16,851 nt of DNA from an uncultured Alphaproteobacteria bacterium (GCA_929200335.1 CAKMZG010000003.1:20200-37050); one strand, 5' to 3'; counted from the first letter of the stretch, positions 7,207 to 14,417 are shown. Numbers and translations are program-made. The notes: generated by a model not told the origin, from the letters alone.

Positions 7207-8151
7207 ATGTACGACTTAATAATAAAAGAAGCGCTTGAAATTTGGGGGTTGCAAAGCGCTAATGTAGAATTTGTTACTCAACGTGAAAACCATATGTATC
7301 GTGTAACTAAGGATGATGTAGATTGTTGTCTTCGTATACATCGCAAAGGGTTGCGCTCTAAAGCTGAGATTGAATCAGAATTACAATGGATAGCTATGTT
7401 GTCTAATAATGGCCTTATTGTTCCCAATCAATTTGCTGCTCAAGATGGCGCCACTCTTCATAATATTAATGGTTATAATGTTGATATGATGAATTGGCTT
7501 TCAGGTGACCGTTTAGGCATAGAGCGTAAAATAGCTGAACTGAAAAATCCGCGTAAAGTACTTTACGACATCGGAAAAACATTAGCAAAACTGCACAATC
7601 AATCTGATGATTGGAATATACCTAAGAATTTTGAACGCCCAATCTGGGATAGGGAAGGCCTTATGGGTAAAAATCCAATATGGGGCAGATTTTGGGAAAA
7701 CCATTGTTTATATTTCACAGATAGGACTGTTCTAATATCAGTAAAAGAATATGCCTATGATTTATTGGGCAAGCCTGATCATAGCCAAGATTATGGATTA
7801 ATTCATGCCGATCTATTGCCAGAAAATATCACAATAAATAATGGAACTATTCAATTTATGAATTTTGGTGATTGCGGCTTTGGCTATAGATTGTTTGATA
7901 TTGCAACGATACTAAATAGTATGATTAAAGAATCTGATTATGAAATACATAAGGCGGCTTTGCTTGATGGTTATAAAAGTGAACGTCCATTAGATGAAAG
8001 CTATTTATTATTGTTTCAAGCACTTCGTTCATTTACATATTTAAGTTGGATTGTTCCAAGATTAAATGAACCTGGTGGCGCTGAACGTTGCAAGAAATTC
8101 ATTAAAGAGGCCTGTGGTTTTGCTGCTGAATTTATGGCTAGAGGGCAATAG
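7207..8151 (+). CDS. APH-fold phosphotransferase with altered metal motif
   Basis: Protein of the aminoglycoside phosphotransferase/homoserine kinase-like fold, 314 residues. Seen: N-lobe strand VTQRENHMYRVT, LRIHRKGLRSKAEIESELQW (42-61), and the Brenner catalytic motif HADLLPEN with His200, Asp202 and Asn207. The following metal motif, which in close relatives reads as aspartate-rich DFDD before CGFG (from memory), is here N219-F220-G221-D222; both changed codons (AAT, GGT) are one transition away from GAT. The active-site base Asp202 is intact, so loss of activity is not certain. Only a weak GGAT precedes the ATG. Some relatives phosphorylate proteins or small hydroxylated substrates; the substrate here is unknown. 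It is divergent from pyrE and followed by the composite repeat region. Confidence 0.8.
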   Translation: MYDLIIKEALEIWGLQSANVEFVTQRENHMYRVTKDDVDCCLRIHRKGLRSKAEIESELQWIAMLSNNGLIVPNQFAAQDGATLHNINGYNVDMMNWLSGDRLGIERKIAELKNPRKVLYDIGKTLAKLHNQSDDWNIPKNFERPIWDREGLMGKNPIWGRFWENHCLYFTDRTVLISVKEYAYDLLGKPDHSQDYGLIHADLLPENITINNGTIQFMNFGDCGFGYRLFDIATILNSMIKESDYEIHKAALLDGYKSERPLDESYLLLFQALRSFTYLSWIVPRLNEPGGAERCKKFIKEACGFAAEFMARGQ

Positions 8152-8217
8152 TTCAACAAAGCTGTATTTATTCCTTGCGTGGCAAGAAACTTCACTCTAT
8201 CTTCTTCTCTTAGCGCT

Positions 8218-8296
8218 TGTAGCGTTTAAATGAATTTACTTAAACGACGACAATTAGGGCAATAAAAGAATCTAGGGTGTCAACCTGAATTCATTT
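8218..8296 (-). repeat. Dispersed ~80-bp intergenic element, copy 2 (inverted)
   Basis: The reverse complement starts AAATGAATTCAGGTTGA, contains CCTAGATT, and ends TTTAAACGCTACA, aligning with copy 1 (2130-2207) and copy 3 (10382-10461). In this copy the inverted ends extend further: 8212-8236 pairs with 8288-8312 at 19 of 25 positions, giving a MITE-like structure with no coding capacity. It lies 66 bases after the phosphotransferase gene and directly before the hairpin repeat at 8311. Confidence 0.75.
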
Positions 8297-8310
8297 AACT
8301 GCATGAAGCA

Positions 8311-8382
8311 CTAGAGCAAGTCACCCAAAAATGGCCACTGGTTTTGGGAATAATGATCTACAACAACAAAGGGATAGAGCGC
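8311..8382 (+). repeat. Rhizobiales-type interspersed hairpin repeat
   Basis: It starts CTAGAGCAAGTCACCCAAAA and ends GGGATAGAGCGC. CCCAAAA (8324-8330) and TTTTGGG (8342-8348) form a stem around a loop that contains the palindrome TGGCCA. From memory it resembles a short repeat common in Rhizobiales intergenic regions, with a similar hairpin and a similar AAC.AAAG..TAGAGCG tail. It abuts copy 2 of the ~80-bp element. The remaining 88 bases up to the aminotransferase start hold nothing recognisable apart from its ribosome binding site. Confidence 0.6.
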
Positions 8383-8470
8383 ATTTATGAAATTATAAAT
8401 AAGTCTGCGCTTTAGGTAAAATTTATAGAAATTTTTAATTGTCAGAATCTGCATAAGATTGGGAGAAATT

Positions 8471-9661
8471 ATGGTGGATAAATTTACAGGCTCGTTCATT
8501 CAACAAAGTGAATTGCCAAAGGCTGCCTTTGAAAAGGCACATGAGGTTCTATCAAGCGCTCGTTTGCATCGTTATGGAAGTCTACCTGATACCCTTAGTG
8601 AATCCGCTCAACTTGAAATTGCCTATGCTAAATATCAAGGTGCTGAATATTGTTTAGCCTGTACATCGGGCGGGCAAGCACTGCAAATTGCATTGCGAGC
8701 CGCAGGTGTTAAACATGGCGATAAGGTATTAACCAATGGTTTTACGCTTGCGCCAGTACCTGGTTCAATTCAAGCAGTTGGTGGCAAAGTCACGTTGGTG
8801 GAAATTAACGAGGATTTGGTGATTGATTGCAATGATCTTGAAGCTAAGGCAAAATCCTCAGGGGCTAAATTTTTAATGCTATCTCATATGCGCGGGCATC
8901 TTGCGGACATGGATCGTATTGTTGAGATATGTGATACACATAAAATTATATTAATTGAAGATTGCGCTCATACAATGGGAGCAACATGGAGTGGAATTAA
9001 GAGTGGTAATTTTGGCCATATTGGTTGTTTTTCAACTCAAACCTATAAACATATCAATTCAGGTGAGGGCGGGTTATTAACCACAAATGATCCTGCCATC
9101 ATAGGGCGAGCGATGATTATGTCTGGCTCTTATATGAATTATGAGCGTCATGGCACAGTACCAGATGCAAAATATTTTGAAGATGCAAAATATGATTGCC
9201 CTAACATGTCAGCGCGAATGGATAATTTACGTGCAGCTATATTATTGCCGCAAATTGATGAACTTGATCAAGCTATTTTAGATTGGAATAAGCGTTATGA
9301 TATTATTGCAGAATTTTTAATACCACATTCTCCAAAAGTAATTTTGCCAAAGTCCAATGACAAAGCGATAAGGGTTGCAAGTTCAATTCAGTTTAGAGTG
9401 CCCAATTTAAGCAATGATGGTGCGTTAAAATTAATTGATGACCTTTATGTAAGAGGCGTTGAAATAAAATGGTTTGGTCGAAATGAGCCAGCTGGTTTTA
9501 CTTCTATGCATAATCATTGGCATTATGTTGAAAGTCAAAAACTGCCAGCTACAGATCGTTATCTAAAAGATCTGTTTGACATGCGTTTGCCGTTAAGTTT
9601 CAGTCTTGACGATTGTAAAATAGTGGGTCAAATTTTAGCTGACGAAATTCAAAAGGCCTAA
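8471..9661 (+). CDS. DegT/DnrJ/EryC1/StrS-family PLP aminotransferase
   Basis: Fold-type I pyridoxal-phosphate enzyme, 396 residues, full length. Seen: CTSGGQALQIALRA (cofactor phosphate region), LIEDCAHTMGATW with the PLP-ring Asp164, and TQTYKHINSGEGG with the Schiff-base Lys193. Family members usually aminate keto-sugars, but no sugar-nucleotide genes are nearby and the next gene is an amino acid racemase, so an amino acid or small-molecule substrate is as likely. The ATG at 8471 is preferred over an upstream TTG at 8459 because GGGAGA lies at the right distance from 8471. It probably forms an operon with the racemase, 5 bases downstream. Confidence 0.87.
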   Translation: MVDKFTGSFIQQSELPKAAFEKAHEVLSSARLHRYGSLPDTLSESAQLEIAYAKYQGAEYCLACTSGGQALQIALRAAGVKHGDKVLTNGFTLAPVPGSIQAVGGKVTLVEINEDLVIDCNDLEAKAKSSGAKFLMLSHMRGHLADMDRIVEICDTHKIILIEDCAHTMGATWSGIKSGNFGHIGCFSTQTYKHINSGEGGLLTTNDPAIIGRAMIMSGSYMNYERHGTVPDAKYFEDAKYDCPNMSARMDNLRAAILLPQIDELDQAILDWNKRYDIIAEFLIPHSPKVILPKSNDKAIRVASSIQFRVPNLSNDGALKLIDDLYVRGVEIKWFGRNEPAGFTSMHNHWHYVESQKLPATDRYLKDLFDMRLPLSFSLDDCKIVGQILADEIQKA

Positions 9662-9666
9662 ATATT

Positions 9667-10377
9667 TTGAGATTAGATTTTAAACCTATTGGTATATTGG
9701 GCGGCATGGGGCCACAAGCAACTATTTTGCTACAGCAACGCATTTTAGATGCTGTTTCTGCTGACGATGATAATGCTCATATCCCATTAATGATAGATAT
9801 GAACCCTCAAATTCCTTCACGTCTTGACTATCTTTTAGATGGTGGGGAAGTTGATCCAGCACCTACCATAATTAAAATGGCAAAACGACTAGAGATAATG
9901 GGTGCAAAAGCGCTGGCTATGCCTTGCAATACCGCACATCATTTTGCACCGCAAATTTGCGATGCTGTTAAAATACCCTTATTACATATGGTAGATGAGG
10001 CTGTCCAAAATGCTCTTGATTTAGTGCCAAATAGAATGCAAAAAATTGGCATTTTGGCGTCCCCTGCTACCGATGATATTAATTTATTCCACGAGGCTTT
10101 TGCGCCCTATGAGGTGGAATGTATTTATCCAACCATTAGAGATGAAATGCTGTCATCCATTCGAAATATAAAAGCGAATGGGGTTCAAAAAGTTGATAAA
10201 GAAACTCTTATAGCTGGCGCCATAAATTGTAAAAATCAAGGGGCGGAAGCACTCATCATTGGTTGCTCGGAATTTTCACTGATTGCAGATGTAGTGCAAA
10301 ATATTTTGCCATCTCTTGATACCCTAGATACCTTAGTAGAAGAAATGGTTCGTTTTTCAATAGAGCCTAAAACTTAA
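9667..10377 (+). CDS. Aspartate/glutamate racemase family protein
   Basis: Cofactor-independent racemase of the Asp/Glu/hydantoin racemase superfamily, 236 residues, normal length. Seen: N-terminal GILGGMGPQAT, MPCNTAHHF with catalytic Cys87, and IIGCSEFSL with the second catalytic Cys200; MNPQIPSR is typical of aspartate-racemase-like members. The start is TTG: the GGMG methionine cannot be the start because the preceding glycine loop is conserved, and no ATG or GTG fits. AAAGG (9652-9656), at the end of the aminotransferase gene, can serve as ribosome binding site. The 5-base spacing implies co-transcription with the aminotransferase. The likely product is D-aspartate or D-glutamate; this is inference. 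Confidence 0.87.
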   Translation: MRLDFKPIGILGGMGPQATILLQQRILDAVSADDDNAHIPLMIDMNPQIPSRLDYLLDGGEVDPAPTIIKMAKRLEIMGAKALAMPCNTAHHFAPQICDAVKIPLLHMVDEAVQNALDLVPNRMQKIGILASPATDDINLFHEAFAPYEVECIYPTIRDEMLSSIRNIKANGVQKVDKETLIAGAINCKNQGAEALIIGCSEFSLIADVVQNILPSLDTLDTLVEEMVRFSIEPKT

Positions 10378-10381
10378 TCAA

Positions 10382-10461
10382 TTAATAGCAGGGCTTGATG
10401 CCTTAGATTGTTTTACTTGCGCAAATAATTCTCATCTAAGTGAATTCACCTAAATGCTATA
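10382..10461 (+). repeat. Dispersed ~80-bp intergenic element, copy 3
   Basis: GCTTGATG then TAGATT in the interior (10393-10409) matches copy 1, and the right end TAAGTGAATTCACCTAAATG followed by CTATA matches its inverted-repeat end. The left end is degenerate relative to the other copies. It fills the gap between two convergent genes, the racemase and the acyl-CoA dehydrogenase, where a bidirectional terminator would be expected; no GC-rich hairpin with a T-run is seen there. Confidence 0.65.
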
Positions 10462-10483
10462 CGCGTTAGTCTTACTCATACTA

Positions 10484-11737
10484 TCAACCCATTTTTTGTT
10501 GCGTATAGGCCTTTAACTCTTTTCGAGCTATTTGACGACGATGCACAGCGTCCGGCCCATCTGCAAAGCGCAATGTACGTTGGTTCATCCACATGTCTGC
10601 AAGCGGTGTATCTTGCGAAATTCCAACCCCACCATGCATTTGCATAGCCTCATCCATTACTTTTAATGCCATGCGTGGAGCCACCACTTTAATCTGAGAA
10701 ATATAAGGCGCAGCAGCGCGTGGATCACCTTGATCCATCATCCAAGCAGCGCGCAAACATAATAGGCGTGCCATATCAATTTCAATACGTGCTTCCGCAA
10801 TAACATCAAAATTAGCACCCAATTGCGCTAGTGGTTTGCCAAAAGCCTCGCGTTGTACTGAACGCTTACAAAGAAGCTCCAAGGCTTTTTCAGCCTGCCC
10901 AATGGAACGCATACAATGGTGAATGCGTCCAGGGCCCAAGCGACCTTGTGAAATAGCAAACCCTTCACCCTCACCAACTAATAGGTTTTCCGCAGGAATA
11001 CGAACATCGCTAAAGCGCAAATGCATATGACCATGGGGAGCATCATCATGACCAAAAATTTTCATAGGACGTAAAATTTCAATACCTTTACTATCAGCTG
11101 GCACTAAAACCATAGAATGGCGTTTATGTTTTGGTGCATCATCACCACCTGTTTTTACCATTACGATATAGATACTGCAGCGCGGATCACCGGCGCCAGA
11201 TGCCCAATATTTTTCTCCATTTAAAACATACTCATCACCATCGCTTACACATGACATGGATATATTAGTTGCATCTGATGATGCCACATCAGGTTCTGTC
11301 ATAAGATAGGCTGAGCGAATTTTTCCGTTTAAGAGCTGCTCTAACCACTGCTTTTTATGCGTATCAGTACCATAGCGCTCGATCACTTCCATATTGCCTG
11401 TATCAGGGGCTGAGCAGTTAAAGGTTTCCGCACCTAAATGGCATTTTCCCATCTCTTCTGCTAAATGAGCGTAATCTACAGTGGTTAATCCATAGCCGCG
11501 CTCACTATCAGTTAACCAAAAATTCCAAAGCCCTTGACTTTTGGCTTTATTTTTTAAGAAATCCAATATCTCACTTTGGCGCTTGGTATGTGTCCAACGA
11601 TCACCAATATTTACTTCCTCTAAAAATTCTTCACTCAAAGGTGTTGCATCTTCTTCTATAATTTTGGCAATCTTTTCGCGTAGCCCTGCCACTTTTTCAG
11701 ATACACCTAAGTCCATAGCCCCAATATATTTAGACAT
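10484..11737 (-). CDS. ACAD10/11-type acyl-CoA dehydrogenase
   Basis: FAD-dependent acyl-CoA dehydrogenase, 417 residues, longer than the usual 380. Blocks shared, from memory, with the C-terminal domain of animal ACAD11 include APDTGNMEV (110-118), MTEPDVASSDATNI (146-159), KHKRHSMVLVP (203-213) and SQGRLGPGRIHHCMR (263-277). Near the C-terminus the usual YEGT catalytic glutamate position reads FADGPD with Asp393, also as in ACAD10/11. Work on ACAD10/11 and on the levulinate pathway of Pseudomonas shows this type acts on 4-phosphorylated acyl-CoAs made by a partner kinase; such a kinase is encoded at 14418-15449. The ATG at 11737 has AAGGA six bases upstream. It is divergent from the SDR operon, with a 217-base intergenic region between the two starts. 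Confidence 0.92.
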   Translation of the reverse strand: MSKYIGAMDLGVSEKVAGLREKIAKIIEEDATPLSEEFLEEVNIGDRWTHTKRQSEILDFLKNKAKSQGLWNFWLTDSERGYGLTTVDYAHLAEEMGKCHLGAETFNCSAPDTGNMEVIERYGTDTHKKQWLEQLLNGKIRSAYLMTEPDVASSDATNISMSCVSDGDEYVLNGEKYWASGAGDPRCSIYIVMVKTGGDDAPKHKRHSMVLVPADSKGIEILRPMKIFGHDDAPHGHMHLRFSDVRIPAENLLVGEGEGFAISQGRLGPGRIHHCMRSIGQAEKALELLCKRSVQREAFGKPLAQLGANFDVIAEARIEIDMARLLCLRAAWMMDQGDPRAAAPYISQIKVVAPRMALKVMDEAMQMHGGVGISQDTPLADMWMNQRTLRFADGPDAVHRRQIARKELKAYTQQKMG

Positions 11738-11801
11738 CCTTATTCCTTAATTTTATTCTCAAGCCATATATAGTAATAAATCATGCCCAATCACATTCAG
11801 T

Positions 11802-11825
11802 TTATCAAGATGAATATATTGATAA
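11802..11825. promoter_or_regulatory. Inverted repeat in the divergent intergenic region
   Basis: TTATCAA (11802-11808), ten bases, TTGATAA (11819-11825): a perfect 7-bp inverted repeat about 65 bases upstream of the dehydrogenase start. Its spacing suits a dimeric repressor controlling the divergent acyl-CoA genes. No regulator gene is in the window. Confidence 0.35.
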
Positions 11826-11867
11826 GCGCATTACCAACCCAATAAAATCATGAGTTACTGTCTTAAT

Positions 11868-11895
11868 TTGCACCTTTACGAACTAAAATTAATAT
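11868..11895 (+). promoter_or_regulatory. Predicted promoter of the SDR/MaoC/SDR/kinase operon
   Basis: TTGCAC (11868-11873) and TAATAT (11890-11895), 16 bases apart, lie about 60 bases before the first SDR start. The prediction is by motif only. Confidence 0.35.
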
Positions 11896-11910
11896 TTCAT
11901 ACTATAGCTC

Positions 11911-11929
11911 AAATCATTAAAAGTGATTT
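11911..11929. promoter_or_regulatory. Inverted repeat downstream of the predicted promoter
   Basis: AAATCA (11911-11916), seven bases, TGATTT (11924-11929): a perfect 6-bp inverted repeat just after the predicted -10, where a repressor would block initiation. The half-site shares ATCA/TGAT with the repeat at 11802-11825, so one regulator could bind both; weak evidence. Confidence 0.3.
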
Positions 11930-11954
11930 AATCAAATGGGATATGGGAGTATCT

Positions 11955-12776
11955 ATGAATTACCTAAATTCAATTTTTGGCCTAGAGGGCAAGATCGCGC
12001 TGGTTACTGGAGGTGCTACAGGCATTGGCCGTATGATTGCAAACGCCCTTGTCATGGGAGGCGCTAGGGTCATGATTGCCTCTCGAAAGGGTGAAGACTG
12101 CGCTAAAGTTGCAGATGAATTAAACGGGCTAGAAGGCCAAGGCAGTGCTGAAGGTTTTGCTGGCGATGTATCTACAGAAGAAGGATTAGGCGCGCTTACT
12201 AAAGCGGTGAAATCACGCAGTGATAAACTTGATATTCTTGTCAATAATGCTGGCATTAGCTGGGGCGCTCCCTATGAAGATTTTCCTTATTCTGCATGGG
12301 AAAAGGTTATGAACATTAATGTAGCTGCCATGTTTACTCTAACCCGTGATTTAACTCCATTGTTAGCAAAGGCCGCGAGCCATGAAGATCCTGCACGAGT
12401 ATTAAATCTCGGCTCTGTTATGGGCAGCTATCCGCTTGCTGATGGTGCCTATTCATATGCCGTATCAAAAGCTGGCGTGCATCATATGACTAAAATTTTA
12501 GCAAAGGATTTAGCAGCAAAACGAATTACTGTTAATGCATTTGCACCGGGACCGTTCCCTAGTAAAATGACCGCATTTGTTACTGCAAAAGAGGAAGGCG
12601 TGCGCGCCATTAATGAAGGCAATCCATTAGGACGCTTAGGGTGTGAGGATGACATTGCAGGTGCAACATTATTTTTATGTGGCAAGGGCGGTGCTTATAC
12701 CACTGGAGCAATTTTACCCATAGATGGTGGCATTTCCGTCATGACGCATCCAGATGCATTATTTCCTGATGTCTAA
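11955..12776 (+). CDS. Short-chain dehydrogenase/reductase (SDR)
   Basis: NAD(P)-dependent classical SDR, 273 residues. Seen: cofactor loop TGGATGIG near the N-terminus, NNAGISWGAPYEDF, catalytic Ser154, Tyr168 and Lys172 in YAVSK, and the C-terminal LPIDGGISV typical of the family. An upstream ATG at 11850 would add 35 non-conserved residues; ATG 11955 is chosen because GGGAG lies five bases before it. It is the first gene of the plus-strand operon divergent from the dehydrogenase. The substrate is not evident; the context suggests oxidation of a hydroxyacyl-CoA, or a role like LvaD in the levulinate pathway, which is inference. Confidence 0.88.
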   Translation: MNYLNSIFGLEGKIALVTGGATGIGRMIANALVMGGARVMIASRKGEDCAKVADELNGLEGQGSAEGFAGDVSTEEGLGALTKAVKSRSDKLDILVNNAGISWGAPYEDFPYSAWEKVMNINVAAMFTLTRDLTPLLAKAASHEDPARVLNLGSVMGSYPLADGAYSYAVSKAGVHHMTKILAKDLAAKRITVNAFAPGPFPSKMTAFVTAKEEGVRAINEGNPLGRLGCEDDIAGATLFLCGKGGAYTTGAILPIDGGISVMTHPDALFPDV

Positions 12777-12808
12777 AATTAAAAGCTCAGGGAGTAAATC
12801 AAAGAGCA

Positions 12809-13273
12809 ATGAGCAAAATTTCAAAACAAGATTATATAAAAATGGTTGGCACAATTCTGCCACCGTCTAAATGGATCATTGTCAACCAAGATAAAATTAA
12901 TCACTTTGCTGAGGCAACAGAAGATCATCAATTTATCCACATAGATGAAGCAAGAGCAAAAGCAGAAACATCTTTTGGCGGCACAATTGCCCATGGATTT
13001 TTATCCCTCTCACTGCTCTCACCTTTAGCTTTTGATATCTTGCCAAAATTAGAAAATAAAACCATGGGCATTAATTATGGGTTTGAGAAAATACGATTTC
13101 TCAACCCTGTTAAATCCGGTGCACGTGTGAGAGCAAATTTTAAATTGGTTAATGTGATAGAAAAATCATCAACCACTTTACAATCCACCTATGATGTCAG
13201 TGTGGAAATTGAGAATGAAGAAAAGCCTGCCCTGATTGCCACTTGGCAGGTCATGACAGTTTTAAATAGCTAA
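12809..13273 (+). CDS. MaoC-family (R)-specific enoyl-CoA hydratase
   Basis: Single hot-dog-fold hydratase of 154 residues, normal length for the PhaJ/MaoC-like group. The hydratase motif is intact: FAEATEDHQFIHID with Asp39 and His44 five residues apart, followed by FGGTIAHGFLSLSL (56-69). It would add water to trans-2-enoyl-CoA to give (R)-3-hydroxyacyl-CoA. That stereochemistry fits the next gene, an MFE-2-type dehydrogenase. Third enzyme type in the locus after ACAD and SDR; it starts 33 bases after the preceding stop. Confidence 0.9.
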   Translation: MSKISKQDYIKMVGTILPPSKWIIVNQDKINHFAEATEDHQFIHIDEARAKAETSFGGTIAHGFLSLSLLSPLAFDILPKLENKTMGINYGFEKIRFLNPVKSGARVRANFKLVNVIEKSSTTLQSTYDVSVEIENEEKPALIATWQVMTVLNS

Positions 13274-13284
13274 GAGGAAATAAA

Positions 13285-14190
13285 ATGGACATTCGTTTTG
13301 ATAAACGCGTTGCAATTATAACTGGCGCTGGAAATGGCCTTGGAAAATCTCACGCATTACAATTAGCTGCGCGTGGTGCAAAAGTTGTCGTGAATGATTT
13401 TGGTGGTGCAAGAGATGGTATGGGTGGCTCTTCAAGCGCCGCGCAAGCTGTAGTTGATGAGATAATTGCCGCCGGCGGAATAGCCATTGCAAATGGCGCA
13501 AATGTGGCCGATGCTAAACAAGTCAAAGCCATGGTTGGTCAGGCCATGACGGAATGGGGGCGTATTGATATACTTATCAATAATGCTGGGATTTTACGTG
13601 ATAAATCTTTTGGCAAAATGGAAGTGGAAAATTGGGACGCTGTTGTTGATGTTCACCTTAACGGTACGGCCTATTGCTCTCATGCTGTGTGGAATATTAT
13701 GAAAGAGCAAAATTATGGGCGTATTGTAAACACCACATCCACCTCTGGCATTTATGGAAATTTTGGTCAAGCAAATTATGGCGCTGCTAAAAACGCAGTT
13801 GTGGGTTTAATGAACACGCTCCACATTGAAGGTGCTAAAAATAATATTCGTATAAATTGCATTGCACCAACGGCAGCAACCCGTATGACTGAAGATATCA
13901 TGCCACCAGAAATGTTGGCACAATTACAACCAGAAAATGTAACTCCTGCGGTTTTATTTTTAGCCAGTGAGGATGCACCTTCACGCACAATTTTATTAGC
14001 TGGTGGTGGCTATTATACCGTTGCAAAACTGATGGAATCTGATGGATTATATTTAAAGGATGCGGCACAGCGTACGCCAGAGGCAATCGCCGATGCATTT
14101 GAGGGCTTATGCGACATGAACAATGCGCAAGAGATGTTGTCTGGCAATGATCATGTTATGAAAATTGTTACTAAGGCAAGCAAAGCGTAA
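13285..14190 (+). CDS. MFE-2-type (HSD17B4-like) 3-hydroxyacyl-CoA dehydrogenase, SDR family
   Basis: NAD-dependent SDR of 301 residues matching the (R)-3-hydroxyacyl-CoA dehydrogenase domain of peroxisomal multifunctional enzyme 2: TGAGNGLGKSHAL cofactor loop, VVNDFGGARDG with the NAD-selecting Asp, NNAGILRDKSF, and Ser152, Tyr165, Lys169 in STSGIYGNFGQANYGAAK. The C-terminal stretch of about 60 residues beyond the Rossmann core is typical of this subgroup. AGAGGAAAT precedes the ATG. In MFE-2 this domain is fused to a MaoC-like hydratase; here the hydratase is the gene just upstream, 11 bases away, so the pair can turn enoyl-CoA into 3-ketoacyl-CoA. Confidence 0.9.
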   Translation: MDIRFDKRVAIITGAGNGLGKSHALQLAARGAKVVVNDFGGARDGMGGSSSAAQAVVDEIIAAGGIAIANGANVADAKQVKAMVGQAMTEWGRIDILINNAGILRDKSFGKMEVENWDAVVDVHLNGTAYCSHAVWNIMKEQNYGRIVNTTSTSGIYGNFGQANYGAAKNAVVGLMNTLHIEGAKNNIRINCIAPTAATRMTEDIMPPEMLAQLQPENVTPAVLFLASEDAPSRTILLAGGGYYTVAKLMESDGLYLKDAAQRTPEAIADAFEGLCDMNNAQEMLSGNDHVMKIVTKASKA

Positions 14191-14213
14191 TGTTTAAGAA
14201 AAGGAAAAACCAA

Positions 14214-14405
14214 ATGAGAGATGCTGTAATTGTTTCTACCGCCCGCACTGCCATAGGCAAAGCTTACCGTAGCGCATTTAATGATACCCAAGCTCAAACC
14301 CTTGGAGGTCACGCCGTTGAACATGTTGTTACACGAGCGGGTGTTGATAAGGCTGAGATTGATGATGTAATCATGGGTGCTGCTGGTCTTTTTGAAGTAG
14401 CATAA
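14214..14405 (+). pseudogene. Thiolase (acetyl-CoA acetyltransferase) reduced by an in-frame internal deletion
   Basis: 63-codon frame whose first 57 residues are a normal thiolase N-terminus (MRDAVIVSTARTAIGKAYRS, then AFNDTQAQTLGGHA, then EIDDVIMGAA). The last residues, MGAAGLFEVA, match the usual thiolase C-terminus. The two ends meet at MGAA (ATGGGTGCTGC), a short sequence expected near both the N-terminal and C-terminal ends of the full gene. About 330 codons are missing, including all three catalytic residues (active Cys, His, C-terminal Cys). AAGGA upstream and the stop are intact, so a 63-residue peptide could still be made. An ATG at 14190, overlapping the SDR stop, is a less likely start. 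Confidence 0.85.
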
Positions 14406-14417
14406 ATAAGACAAGAT

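Noticed and set aside
8311..8499. 62-residue minus-strand open frame before the aminotransferase
   Set aside because: It lies over the Rhizobiales-type repeat and the aminotransferase ribosome binding site, has no ribosome binding site of its own, and resembles no family.
10382..10461. Classical bidirectional rho-independent terminator between the racemase and dehydrogenase genes
   Set aside because: The palindrome is AT-rich with no T-run, and the same sequence occurs in two other gaps, so a dispersed repeat explains it better; a termination role is still possible.
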